In this document: piece after piece, positions 8,820-15,750 of the stretch
How the letters are laid out: each line of letters begins with the position of its first letter
Numbering within the stretch: position 1 is the first letter of the stretch
Source of the DNA: Paenibacillus lignilyticus
Lineage (GTDB): Bacteria > Bacillota > Bacilli > Paenibacillales > Paenibacillaceae
Reading direction: 5' to 3'
NCBI RefSeq assembly: GCF_017942085.1
Contig: NZ_JAGKSP010000011.1
Location: 124,001-188,000, forward strand
Length of the DNA stretch: 64,000 nt
The notes under the pieces: model-generated
The model's input: the letters and a program-made list of their open reading frames with translations, nothing else
The model's database searches: none
What the model was told of the DNA's origin: nothing
Program-made: the position numbers and the translations under genes

Positions 8820-9722
8820 TCATTTTGTTTCATAGTTCTCAATGTAAGAAGTTAGTAGTGTGATCATTGCATCATCGACGTTGTATGTAATCGTAAAATC
8901 GTCTGATAGCGCCATGCTCCCTCTTTGAGCAATTTCAAGCGGAGTGCCTAAACGAGATTGGAGTGTCGGATCAGCGCCATTTTCCAGTAAAAATTTCACC
9001 ATATTGTATCGGCCATCCGAGACAGCATTATGCAGAATAGTTGTACCGATGAAGGGTTCGGCATAATTAATGTCCATCCCGTATTTCAAGAAAAGCGCTA
9101 GCATCTCTACATTATCGCTATTGAAAGGAGCAAACGCGGCGACGGTTGGCCCGAGCGGGCCAACTCCTATTGTTGGGTCGGCTCCTTGCTGCAAAAGTTT
9201 CTCGACCGCGCTCATATCCTCGCCTGCTACAGCGTGGAATAAATCAAGCTGCTTCTTAGAAAGAAACCACGCGTTGTGGCCTCCTTCCGCACCGTATAGT
9301 TGTAACTCCCCGCCGCTTGCCTCACCGATAAAACGGAGCGGTACATAAGTCGTACCGTTGATGCTGCTGGGTGCAGCCGGCATATCCATGATTTTGCCGT
9401 TGACCGTTGCTTTCTTCGAACCAAGCGTCATAGCCAGATCCAGCTGGTTGCTCTCTCCGATAATCCGCTTCTCGGCGGATTTCCAGGTGATCGTTAACCC
9501 TAACTGTTCAAAAATCGGCCGGAACGGTACAAGCGCTGTCCCGTTCATGATCAAAGGCTGGCTGCTCGCAGCAAAATCGACTTTTTTCCCATTAATCGAG
9601 AGTGTGTACGGAAATTCTTTTACGGTAGTTCCTGCCGCTGCGGATACGGTAGTGTGGCTCATACCTGCTCCGAGCAGCAGAAGTGCAATGCACGCGAAAA
9701 TCAGTTTTTCCAGCGTCTTCAT
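8820..9722 (-). CDS. Secreted copper-amine-oxidase N-domain protein with ankyrin repeats
   Basis: A 300-residue protein. Signal peptide (about 1-30), then a copper amine oxidase N-terminal (stalk) domain with the paired motifs ALVPFRPIFEQLG and TYVPLRFIGEASGG (about 35-150), then three or so ankyrin-like repeats (LLQQGADP, KYGMDINYAEP, LLENGADPTLQSRLGTP). There is no oxidase catalytic domain; in this family the stalk probably binds wall material. A GAGGAT ribosome binding site precedes the ATG. The stalk-plus-ankyrin combination suggests a surface-exposed binding protein; its partner is unknown. Confidence 0.85.
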   Translation of the reverse strand: MKTLEKLIFACIALLLLGAGMSHTTVSAAAGTTVKEFPYTLSINGKKVDFAASSQPLIMNGTALVPFRPIFEQLGLTITWKSAEKRIIGESNQLDLAMTLGSKKATVNGKIMDMPAAPSSINGTTYVPLRFIGEASGGELQLYGAEGGHNAWFLSKKQLDLFHAVAGEDMSAVEKLLQQGADPTIGVGPLGPTVAAFAPFNSDNVEMLALFLKYGMDINYAEPFIGTTILHNAVSDGRYNMVKFLLENGADPTLQSRLGTPLEIAQRGSMALSDDFTITYNVDDAMITLLTSYIENYETK

Positions 9723-9733
9723 CTAACTGATCC

Positions 9734-10093
9734 TCATCCCTCTGCGAGATGCCAGCATACGCCTGCCGGATCAATCAGATGGAGCTCGCGACGGCCCCAG
9801 GGGAATACGGTTGGCTCTTTGGCGCGGATCGTCGGGAATTGACCGCTCTCCATAATGGCTTGGATATGGGTCCACCAGGCATCCAGATCGTCTACAATCA
9901 GGTCCATCATATAATTGTCCTGGAACGACTGGTTGCTGTAATTTTGAAGAATAAACTCCTGTTCGGATAGTCGGAAGATGCTGATGTCTTGTACGGAAAG
10001 GATGCATTCGAAGCCAAGTTCCTTGAAAAATCGCTGTGCCAGCTCATAGTCCGCGCCGGATGGAACAAAAGGTCTTAATTTCGTCGCTTTCAT
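9734..10093 (-). CDS. VOC (glyoxalase/bleomycin-resistance) superfamily protein
   Basis: A 119-residue single-module VOC protein. Recognisable strands include FFKELGFECILSVQD near the N-terminus and FPWGRRELHLIDPAGVCWHL at the C-terminus, the usual place of a metal ligand. The ATG at 10093 is chosen because GGGAGG lies ten bases upstream and the family fold begins there; the frame is open for 39 more codons without support. The gene ends 11 bases before the stalk/ankyrin gene. Substrate unknown. Confidence 0.85.
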   Translation of the reverse strand: MKATKLRPFVPSGADYELAQRFFKELGFECILSVQDISIFRLSEQEFILQNYSNQSFQDNYMMDLIVDDLDAWWTHIQAIMESGQFPTIRAKEPTVFPWGRRELHLIDPAGVCWHLAEG

Positions 10094-10243
10094 GTCATTG
10101 CTTGCCTCCCTGTCGTTTGTGCTAATTAGCATTACAACCCTATTCGCGATAACCCCGCAATCTCCTTCTGCGTCTAGTATTTCAACATCTTGTACGCTAT
10201 ACTTGGGCAAAAGAAATCTAGCGATGATGGATGGGGTGCACCT

Positions 10244-10408
10244 ATGAAAATGAGTCCGCGATTACTGCAGGTTGTGAGCATTTTCTTTATCGGTTACGGC
10301 ATTATTGATATTTTGTTCGTCAATTGGGTGCTTGGCGTTGTGCTGCTGCTTATCGGTATCTACATGAACTACACGGCCATCAAAAAGCGCCGTGAGCTGA
10401 AGAAGTAG
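10244..10408 (+). CDS. Small two-helix membrane protein
   Basis: A 54-residue protein with two hydrophobic segments (about 8-25 and 28-43) followed by a basic tail (KKRRELKK). A GGGGTG ribosome binding site precedes the ATG at 10244; the longer frame reaches into the VOC gene region without a start signal. It is transcribed alone and ends in a strong terminator. I do not recognise a named family. Confidence 0.65.
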   Translation: MKMSPRLLQVVSIFFIGYGIIDILFVNWVLGVVLLLIGIYMNYTAIKKRRELKK

Positions 10409-10428
10409 CAAGGTTATAGCAGAGGCGA

Positions 10429-10466
10429 AGCTGAGCGTGCGATTATTGCACGCTCAGCTTTTTTAT
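10429..10466 (+). terminator. Terminator of the small membrane protein gene
   Basis: A perfect 12-bp stem (AGCTGAGCGTGC with GCACGCTCAGCT), a 7-base loop and a following T-run, 20 bases past the stop codon. Confidence 0.93.
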
Positions 10467-10483
10467 TGGAGTTGATACAGCGT

Positions 10484-10552
10484 TAGCGGATATGCCGCTT
10501 ACAGCAGCGAAACGTGGTCGAATTGCTGCACATAAGCGATTGTTCCGCTTAC
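10484..10552. repeat. Two small palindromes with 50-bp spacing
   Basis: AGCGG-N5-CCGCTTAC at 10485-10502 and AGCG-N6-CCGCTTAC at 10535-10552 repeat with an exact 50-bp offset, the same period as in the 185-bp elements. Only two units are seen. The rest of the gap (10467-10910) has no gene; its G-rich part around 10600-10720 shows no structure I can name. Confidence 0.45.
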
Positions 10553-10722
10553 GAAGTAGCTCAATCGCCCAAACCCAAGTAATCGCCTTTTCTCGCAAGG
10601 TTGGAGTGGCTTAGGTGGTTCGGGGGGATCATTAGGCTGATTGGTCGAGGCGTCAGTTTGGCGGTTCGATTAGGCGGTTGGCTTGAGGTGGTTGTTGAGG
10701 TTGAGCTAGCTGGTTTATATTG

Positions 10723-10800
10723 GAGAGTTCCATTTCTGAACGCTCAGCTACTTTTTCACGCGGTTTGACCACTGAGAGTTCCGTTTCGGAACGCTCAGCT
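10723..10800. repeat. Two 23-bp palindromes with 51-bp spacing
   Basis: The units GAGAGTTCC-N5-GAACGCTC at 10723 and 10774 are near-identical, each able to form a hairpin, and each followed by AGCT. They lie about 110 bp upstream of the promoter of the Calx-beta gene. The CGCTCAGCT end is shared with the terminator at 10429-10466. Confidence 0.6.
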
Positions 10801-10910
10801 TCCTAAGCAGTGGGCTGGGAGTAGGCGGCCGGGTATATGAGTACATTTTGCAACAAGCGCCGGGCTTTTTTCGGATGGCTGCACGCAGCACGGAATCTAC
10901 TAAAATACGA

Positions 10911-10939
10911 TTGACACGTTACAATCAGTATCATACAAT
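10911..10939 (+). promoter_or_regulatory. SigA-type promoter of the Calx-beta gene
   Basis: TTGACA at 10911-10916, a 17-base spacer and TACAAT at 10934-10939. The gene starts 50 bases downstream with GGAGG in front of its ATG. Confidence 0.85.
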
Positions 10940-10988
10940 ATATTTGGCTACAATTTGTATCAAAATAACTGGATATGGAGGTTTTTTC

Positions 10989-11447
10989 ATGCTTCGTTCG
11001 ACACCAAGCTTCAAAAAGCTATCTTTCCTGTTTCTCGCATTCTGCATGATCTTCCTGCTCGCAGCACCGCTTCAAGCATCGGCAAAGCCGCGCGATGAAC
11101 CGAAAAAGCCCGGGAAACTAACTCTGACTGAGCTGAGTTACGATGTTTCCGAAAACAAAGGGTCCGTTACGATTACCGTGGATCGAATTGGCGGTAAAGA
11201 CGGTGTAGTGACAGTGAACTACTGCAATTGCAGCTTTACAGCCAAAGCCGGTGAAGACTTCAATCATGTTTCAGGCACTCTCGTATTCGGAGACGGCGAA
11301 ACAAGGAAAACATTCACGGTGCCAATTGTTGACGATTCCAAGAAAGAGTTTCTGGAAGCCTTCAACGTCTATTTGAAAGAACCAACCGGCGGTGCAACGT
11401 TAGGGCTCTTCATCTCCTTCGTTACTATTTGGGATAACGACAAATAA
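10989..11447 (+). CDS. Secreted Calx-beta domain protein
   Basis: A 152-residue protein: signal peptide (about 1-33, ending ASA), short Lys/Pro-rich linker, then one Calx-beta module with the hallmark features YDVSENKGSVTITVDR, AGEDFNHVSGTLVFGDGE and the closing acidic strand. Such modules bind calcium and mediate surface adhesion. The ATG at 10989 follows GGAGG and a good promoter; the frame upstream contains that promoter and is not coding. An unusual CNC pair in the middle may be disulfide-bonded. A hairpin separates it from the next gene. Confidence 0.85.
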   Translation: MLRSTPSFKKLSFLFLAFCMIFLLAAPLQASAKPRDEPKKPGKLTLTELSYDVSENKGSVTITVDRIGGKDGVVTVNYCNCSFTAKAGEDFNHVSGTLVFGDGETRKTFTVPIVDDSKKEFLEAFNVYLKEPTGGATLGLFISFVTIWDNDK

Positions 11448-11455
11448 GCTTCGAA

Positions 11456-11506
11456 ATGAGGCGGCTGTATGCATTAGCTTACGGCAGAGGCTGCAAGCCG
11501 CCTCAT
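11456..11506 (+). promoter_or_regulatory. Hairpin between two secreted-protein genes
   Basis: An 11-bp stem (ATGAGGCGGCT with AGCCGCCTCAT) encloses about 29 bases. No T-run follows, so it may be an intercistronic stabiliser or a weak attenuator rather than a full terminator. Confidence 0.5.
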
Positions 11507-11539
11507 CTTAAACTATCCGGATCGAAAGGGGCATCGTTC

Positions 11540-12439
11540 ATGCTCATCAAACGAAGTATTGCTCTCCTGATTTCGCTGTTAATTGCGCTATCTGCCGGAA
11601 CAGCGGTCCATGCTCAAACGAATAACGCATCCGCTAAATCTACTATTCTGACGTTGGAAGAGCAGCTCCAGCCCGGACAATTTACAGTCACCTTGTCCAA
11701 ACCGATCACGCTAAAGCAGCTTGAAGCGAATTTCGCGATCCCGAACAAGAAAATCAAGTGGTTTACCGAGCAGTACGGCGGGTCCAACAAGTCCTACTAC
11801 GGGGTTATCGACAAAGCCGTCAAAGGGCATGGCTACCCCGTAAAGCTTGGCAAAGAGCTTGATCGAGCCAAAACGGTTGATCTCAGTCTGCTGTGGCGCA
11901 GCGATTATATTGATGGAGAACTGGGTTTCTTCCTGGATATCGGTATGTTCGAATTAACATCTACCCAGAAAACAAGTCCGGAACAGCTCGAGAAGTACAT
12001 TAAAGCAAACAACGGCCCCGTCAATGTAGAGCCCGCTGCGGAGAATGATGGATTTCACTGGATCATTGCCATTCCGAATGCAAAACCTTCCGTAAATTAC
12101 GCGATCACGTTTGCTAAACCGATCGTTATTTCAAATACCGTCTACAGCTGGCGTCCCATTTCGGTCCAGCTTACCGGCGCCAAGCCGGATCTGACTGCCG
12201 GTACTATTCAGCTTACCCTTCAAATGGAAGCGGATCGGGAGCTGTCGCTGCGTGATTTCATCATTACGGCAACACGCAATAATAAACTTATCGCGTTACA
12301 AAATGTAACCTACAGCGAAACGGGAATTCTCTCCTTCACTCCGATTTCCGATCTTACGGAGGAAGAGAATTTATCCATTCAAATCGTCGGCAATGCTTCA
12401 AGCAGTGTGTATGGAACCATTAAAGTAACGAATATGTGA
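11540..12439 (+). CDS. Secreted protein of unknown function
   Basis: A 299-residue protein with a clear signal peptide (about 1-25, ending VHA). The rest looks like mixed beta-rich structure with two similar halves beginning near GQFTVTLSKPITL and TIQLTLQMEADRELSL; the second half resembles a secreted beta-sandwich. The ATG at 11540 has GGGG upstream and starts the signal peptide. It is probably cotranscribed with the Calx-beta gene and the XRE gene. I do not recognise a family. Confidence 0.75.
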   Translation: MLIKRSIALLISLLIALSAGTAVHAQTNNASAKSTILTLEEQLQPGQFTVTLSKPITLKQLEANFAIPNKKIKWFTEQYGGSNKSYYGVIDKAVKGHGYPVKLGKELDRAKTVDLSLLWRSDYIDGELGFFLDIGMFELTSTQKTSPEQLEKYIKANNGPVNVEPAAENDGFHWIIAIPNAKPSVNYAITFAKPIVISNTVYSWRPISVQLTGAKPDLTAGTIQLTLQMEADRELSLRDFIITATRNNKLIALQNVTYSETGILSFTPISDLTEEENLSIQIVGNASSSVYGTIKVTNM

Positions 12440-12463
12440 TGCTAGACTAATGGAGGGATTAAA

Positions 12464-12679
12464 TTGGTGTTACACCTTGGTAATACCATTGCGGAGTTAA
12501 GGGAATCCCGGGCAATGAAGCAAGAAGACTTAGCCCGAACACTGGGGATTTCCAGATCTACGCTCTCGCATTACGAGAAGAACAGAAGGAAACCCCCACT
12601 CGACATTATCGTTCTATTGGCGGCAACGTTTAATATTCCGGTAGAGCAAATTATCAACGCTCCGAAACAGGAGGCATAG
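12464..12679 (+). CDS. XRE-family transcriptional regulator
   Basis: A compact 71-residue protein that is almost only a Cro/C1 helix-turn-helix: QEDLARTLGISRSTLSHYEKNRRKP holds the recognition helix. GGAGGG lies six bases before a TTG and nine before a GTG (12467); either could start the protein. It follows the secreted unknown by 24 bases. Without an effector domain it is probably a simple DNA-binding switch; its target is unknown. Confidence 0.85.
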   Translation: MVLHLGNTIAELRESRAMKQEDLARTLGISRSTLSHYEKNRRKPPLDIIVLLAATFNIPVEQIINAPKQEA

Positions 12680-12694
12680 ATCGACGTTCCGCAC

Positions 12695-14707
12695 TTACAG
12701 CTGCTTCTTGCTCAGCTCATACAGTGCCGTGGACGCCGCTCCGCAGCCCCAATCGAAGATCGTAAATTCACCGACCGCCTTACCATCGGAATGATTGACA
12801 TTCTCCATATGAAAGCCATAATCGCATTCCTTCATATGGGGGTGGACTTGCTCGTACTTTGCCTTCACATCCATGTTCTCCGGGCAGTACATCATATAGA
12901 ACGATGCCTTCATCGCCCAATAGGCGCGGTATCGATAGGCTTCATCGCCTGTCGTTTCAAAGTAGCCCATGTAGATGCCGGCAAATAAGCTTTGTCTGGC
13001 GTCGTTCCATTCCGAGTCGCAGTTCATCACACCGAAGCCGCCAACCGTAGGCACACTGTGGAAAGGCGGCTGCCAAATTTGCTGGTACAGCGATGCTTCA
13101 GCCAGCACGATCCGGCCTTGCTCCAGATAATGCGCTCTGCCCGTCAGCAGATACAGATCGCGCATCGCTTCAGCAGTCCAGTACATGCCGAAATTACATT
13201 GGCTGTACAAGCCGCTCCTTGCATCGCGAACACCCGGCTGCTTCTGCTCCCACATTCCGGCGCATGACCAATACGTCTCGAAATCCTCCCAGCGTCCTTC
13301 CGCGATGATATGCTTCTCAAGGAAAGCCGCTGCGCGTTCGGCTGCTTCAAGATACTCCGGCTCCGGCCGCAGCCGGTACAAGCTGCATAGCAGCATAATA
13401 TGTGCTGCCGTTTCCGAGCTGACCCTGAGATACTCGGAACGTTCCAAAGTCTGCGGGTGAACCCATGCCGGGAAGCTGCCGTCCTCTTCTTGCAGCTCCA
13501 GCAGTGTCTTTACATAACGATCCACATAGTTCATGATCCGTTCATCCTTGTCGATATCCCCGTACCACTTCAGGAGCCAGATGCTTGTCCATGAACAATC
13601 GAGCAAATGCGCAAAATCATTCTGCCCCTTAGGTACACGGGAATGGGACATGATCCAGCGTCCATCCTCCCAACGATTATCCGGTCCTGCCATATAACAA
13701 GCCGGGAACAACCCGTTCGTCTGCGGCGCTGCAAGCGCGAAGGCCAGCGACTTCTCCGCCTTCTGCATCCAGTCCTGTTTCCCCCATGCCTTCCCCCACA
13801 TCCAGTAGCCATATGCGCTGCGAAGACTGCAGAACCAAGCTTGATTCCAGATGCTCTTCTTCTCGCGCCAAGCCTCTTCCTGTCCATAACCCGGCTGCTG
13901 CCGAGTCGTGACAATGAAAACAACACCGCCGACTTCCCGGCCGTCCAGCTCGAATTGCTGCCAGGTAACCGATTCCCACCGTTCGAATGCCCATTCATAG
14001 GCGTATTTGGTATAGCGCTCCAGTTCCCGGAGGCCGCTATCAGGTTCTACGGCAGTCATAACGGCCGAAGCAAACCGTTCCCACAGGAATTGCTCGACCG
14101 GTCTATAATCCCGCGGCACGCTCGTTTCCGACTTGGCCCACTCCACCAGATAGAAGCGAAGCGCAATCGGCCCCTGAACTGCGCGCGGCTTCGGCTCCAG
14201 TTGGTAGTACACATGTCCGGTTTCACGATAATCCGAGACACCATAATAAAGCGAGTGAGTGGACAGCTCATAATCCATGATGTGAGGAATCACCCGATTC
14301 GCTGCCGATATATGTGTGATATCCGGAATTAACGCGCACATTCTCGACTCGTTCTCCAGAATAATAGCCGGTGACCGAAAAACGGTATCTCCAATCGTCA
14401 TCCCCTCAAGCGGCGTAAGATGAGTCTTCCAGCTAAGCTCAAGCGCCGGATCGACCGGCATCACGAATTGAAATCCGCCAAGCAGGCCATCACTACTCGG
14501 GATTAGGAGCACTTCCACACGACTGCAGCGGTATTCCGACGTTAAGCTCTGTTCATCAAGAACGGTTACACTGACTTGACCGCCATCGTCGGATTCACCT
14601 CTCCAAACACCGATCGTCGCCTGTTCTTGGACAAGCTCATACTCGCTCCAGCCATCAATCCCATACCATTTATAACGGAGATGATTTCCGATCCAACCGT
14701 GCACCAT
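12695..14707 (-). CDS. Six-hairpin-type glycosidase-like protein
   Basis: About 670 residues without signal peptide. An N-terminal beta-rich part (about 1-250) is followed by an (alpha/alpha)6-type helical region with many Trp/Tyr/Glu motifs (EDGSFPAWVHP, SSETAAHIMLL, GFGVMNCDSEW). It is probably an intracellular glycosidase or lyase acting on fragments released by the mannanase, but no catalytic signature is certain. The ATG at 14707 is preferred because AGGGGG lies eight bases upstream and it sits 20 bases after the AraC stop; an ATG at 14743 would overlap that gene and lacks a ribosome binding site. Confidence 0.65.
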   Translation of the reverse strand: MVHGWIGNHLRYKWYGIDGWSEYELVQEQATIGVWRGESDDGGQVSVTVLDEQSLTSEYRCSRVEVLLIPSSDGLLGGFQFVMPVDPALELSWKTHLTPLEGMTIGDTVFRSPAIILENESRMCALIPDITHISAANRVIPHIMDYELSTHSLYYGVSDYRETGHVYYQLEPKPRAVQGPIALRFYLVEWAKSETSVPRDYRPVEQFLWERFASAVMTAVEPDSGLRELERYTKYAYEWAFERWESVTWQQFELDGREVGGVVFIVTTRQQPGYGQEEAWREKKSIWNQAWFCSLRSAYGYWMWGKAWGKQDWMQKAEKSLAFALAAPQTNGLFPACYMAGPDNRWEDGRWIMSHSRVPKGQNDFAHLLDCSWTSIWLLKWYGDIDKDERIMNYVDRYVKTLLELQEEDGSFPAWVHPQTLERSEYLRVSSETAAHIMLLCSLYRLRPEPEYLEAAERAAAFLEKHIIAEGRWEDFETYWSCAGMWEQKQPGVRDARSGLYSQCNFGMYWTAEAMRDLYLLTGRAHYLEQGRIVLAEASLYQQIWQPPFHSVPTVGGFGVMNCDSEWNDARQSLFAGIYMGYFETTGDEAYRYRAYWAMKASFYMMYCPENMDVKAKYEQVHPHMKECDYGFHMENVNHSDGKAVGEFTIFDWGCGAASTALYELSKKQL

Positions 14708-14726
14708 CCAAGTCGCCCCCTCGTCA

Positions 14727-15647
14727 TTAGTCCTGCCGCCCATTTTTTCGATAGGCCGTAGGAGAACACCGTTCAACCTTCTGAAAGCTTTGCAGAAACG
14801 TGCTGTAACTATCGAATCCCGAGCGATAAGCAATCTCCGTAACCGAATGTCGAGACAGCAGCAGCAATCGCTTCGCATGATGAATTCTATTTAAGAGCAG
14901 ATATTCCCTTGGTGTGCATTGGAAATATCGCTTAAATGAACGATTAAAGTGAAAATAACTGAGCCCGCTCCGGTCCGAAACCTCCTTGATGTCCCGGATG
15001 CTGTCAAGCGCTTCGTCCATATATCGCTTTGCATGCTGAAGCGCAGCAGGATATTCGTCTCCCGATACGTCTCCATCTCTCCCTCTTCTATAGGCAAGAG
15101 CCTGAAGCAGCAACCCATAAAGCAGCTTCGATATTTCATAATCTTGTTCCAAGGCCGGTTCCGGCTCCTGCATAAACGCGATAATGGCATCCATACTCGG
15201 CAGCAACGAATGCTTCGGGCAGGGAGAGGTCAAGATAATGGTCCGATCCGTGAAATACAAATGCCACAGCTCGACGAGCGGCATGCCGTCAAATACAACA
15301 TATTTGATTACGAATGGATCATCCGGATGCGCCTTATAGCCGTGCGGATATCGCAAATCCTGAATAACGCTGTCTCCTTCATGAATCTCGATCCAATCCT
15401 TGCCTTTCAAGTACCAGCCTTTGCCCGAAACCACATGGATAACTTCGCATGCCGGATAGAAGTCGCGAACGAGTTTATAATTGCTCTTGGCACCGTAAAC
15501 GCCGGAGAGCATGGCATATAATAAACGGGATCTTGTGAATTCGCCGGGCGAAGCGATCCATTCCACATTGGGATGGACCGCGTGCAGCCCGCTGCTTTCA
15601 AGAGGTGTTTCTTCAACAAACGATGCGGCCATACCTGACTTATTCAC
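14727..15647 (-). CDS. AraC-family regulator with cupin-like sensor
   Basis: About 306 residues. The N-terminal half looks like a cupin-type ligand-binding domain (VIHVVSGKGWYLKG, DSVIQDLRYPHGY). The C-terminal 100 residues carry two helix-turn-helix motifs (ISDRSGLSYFHFNRSFKRYF-like segment and a second ending TAYRK). GGAGGG is directly against an ATG at 15653, so the GTG two codons later (15647), six bases from it, is the likelier start. It probably controls the glycosidase gene just downstream and perhaps the mannanase upstream. Confidence 0.88.
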   Translation of the reverse strand: MNKSGMAASFVEETPLESSGLHAVHPNVEWIASPGEFTRSRLLYAMLSGVYGAKSNYKLVRDFYPACEVIHVVSGKGWYLKGKDWIEIHEGDSVIQDLRYPHGYKAHPDDPFVIKYVVFDGMPLVELWHLYFTDRTIILTSPCPKHSLLPSMDAIIAFMQEPEPALEQDYEISKLLYGLLLQALAYRRGRDGDVSGDEYPAALQHAKRYMDEALDSIRDIKEVSDRSGLSYFHFNRSFKRYFQCTPREYLLLNRIHHAKRLLLLSRHSVTEIAYRSGFDSYSTFLQSFQKVERCSPTAYRKNGRQD

Positions 15648-15690
15648 AGTCATCCCTCCGGCTCATAAAGGTAGAAGATTACCAGCGCAA

Positions 15691-15720
15691 AGGGACGCCA
15701 CATCATTTAGTGGCGTCCCT
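15691..15720 (-). terminator. Terminator after the GH26 mannanase gene
   Basis: A perfect 11-bp stem (AGGGACGCCAC with GTGGCGTCCCT) with an 8-base loop, 30 bases beyond the mannanase stop. The T-run on the minus strand is short (TTT), so read-through to the AraC gene is possible. Confidence 0.75.
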
Positions 15721-15750
15721 CCTATCATCACTGCGTGTAACGCTGTTCTA

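Noticed and set aside
10848-10988. N-terminal extension of the Calx-beta protein
   Set aside because: It would translate the promoter; the signal peptide begins at 10989 behind GGAGG.
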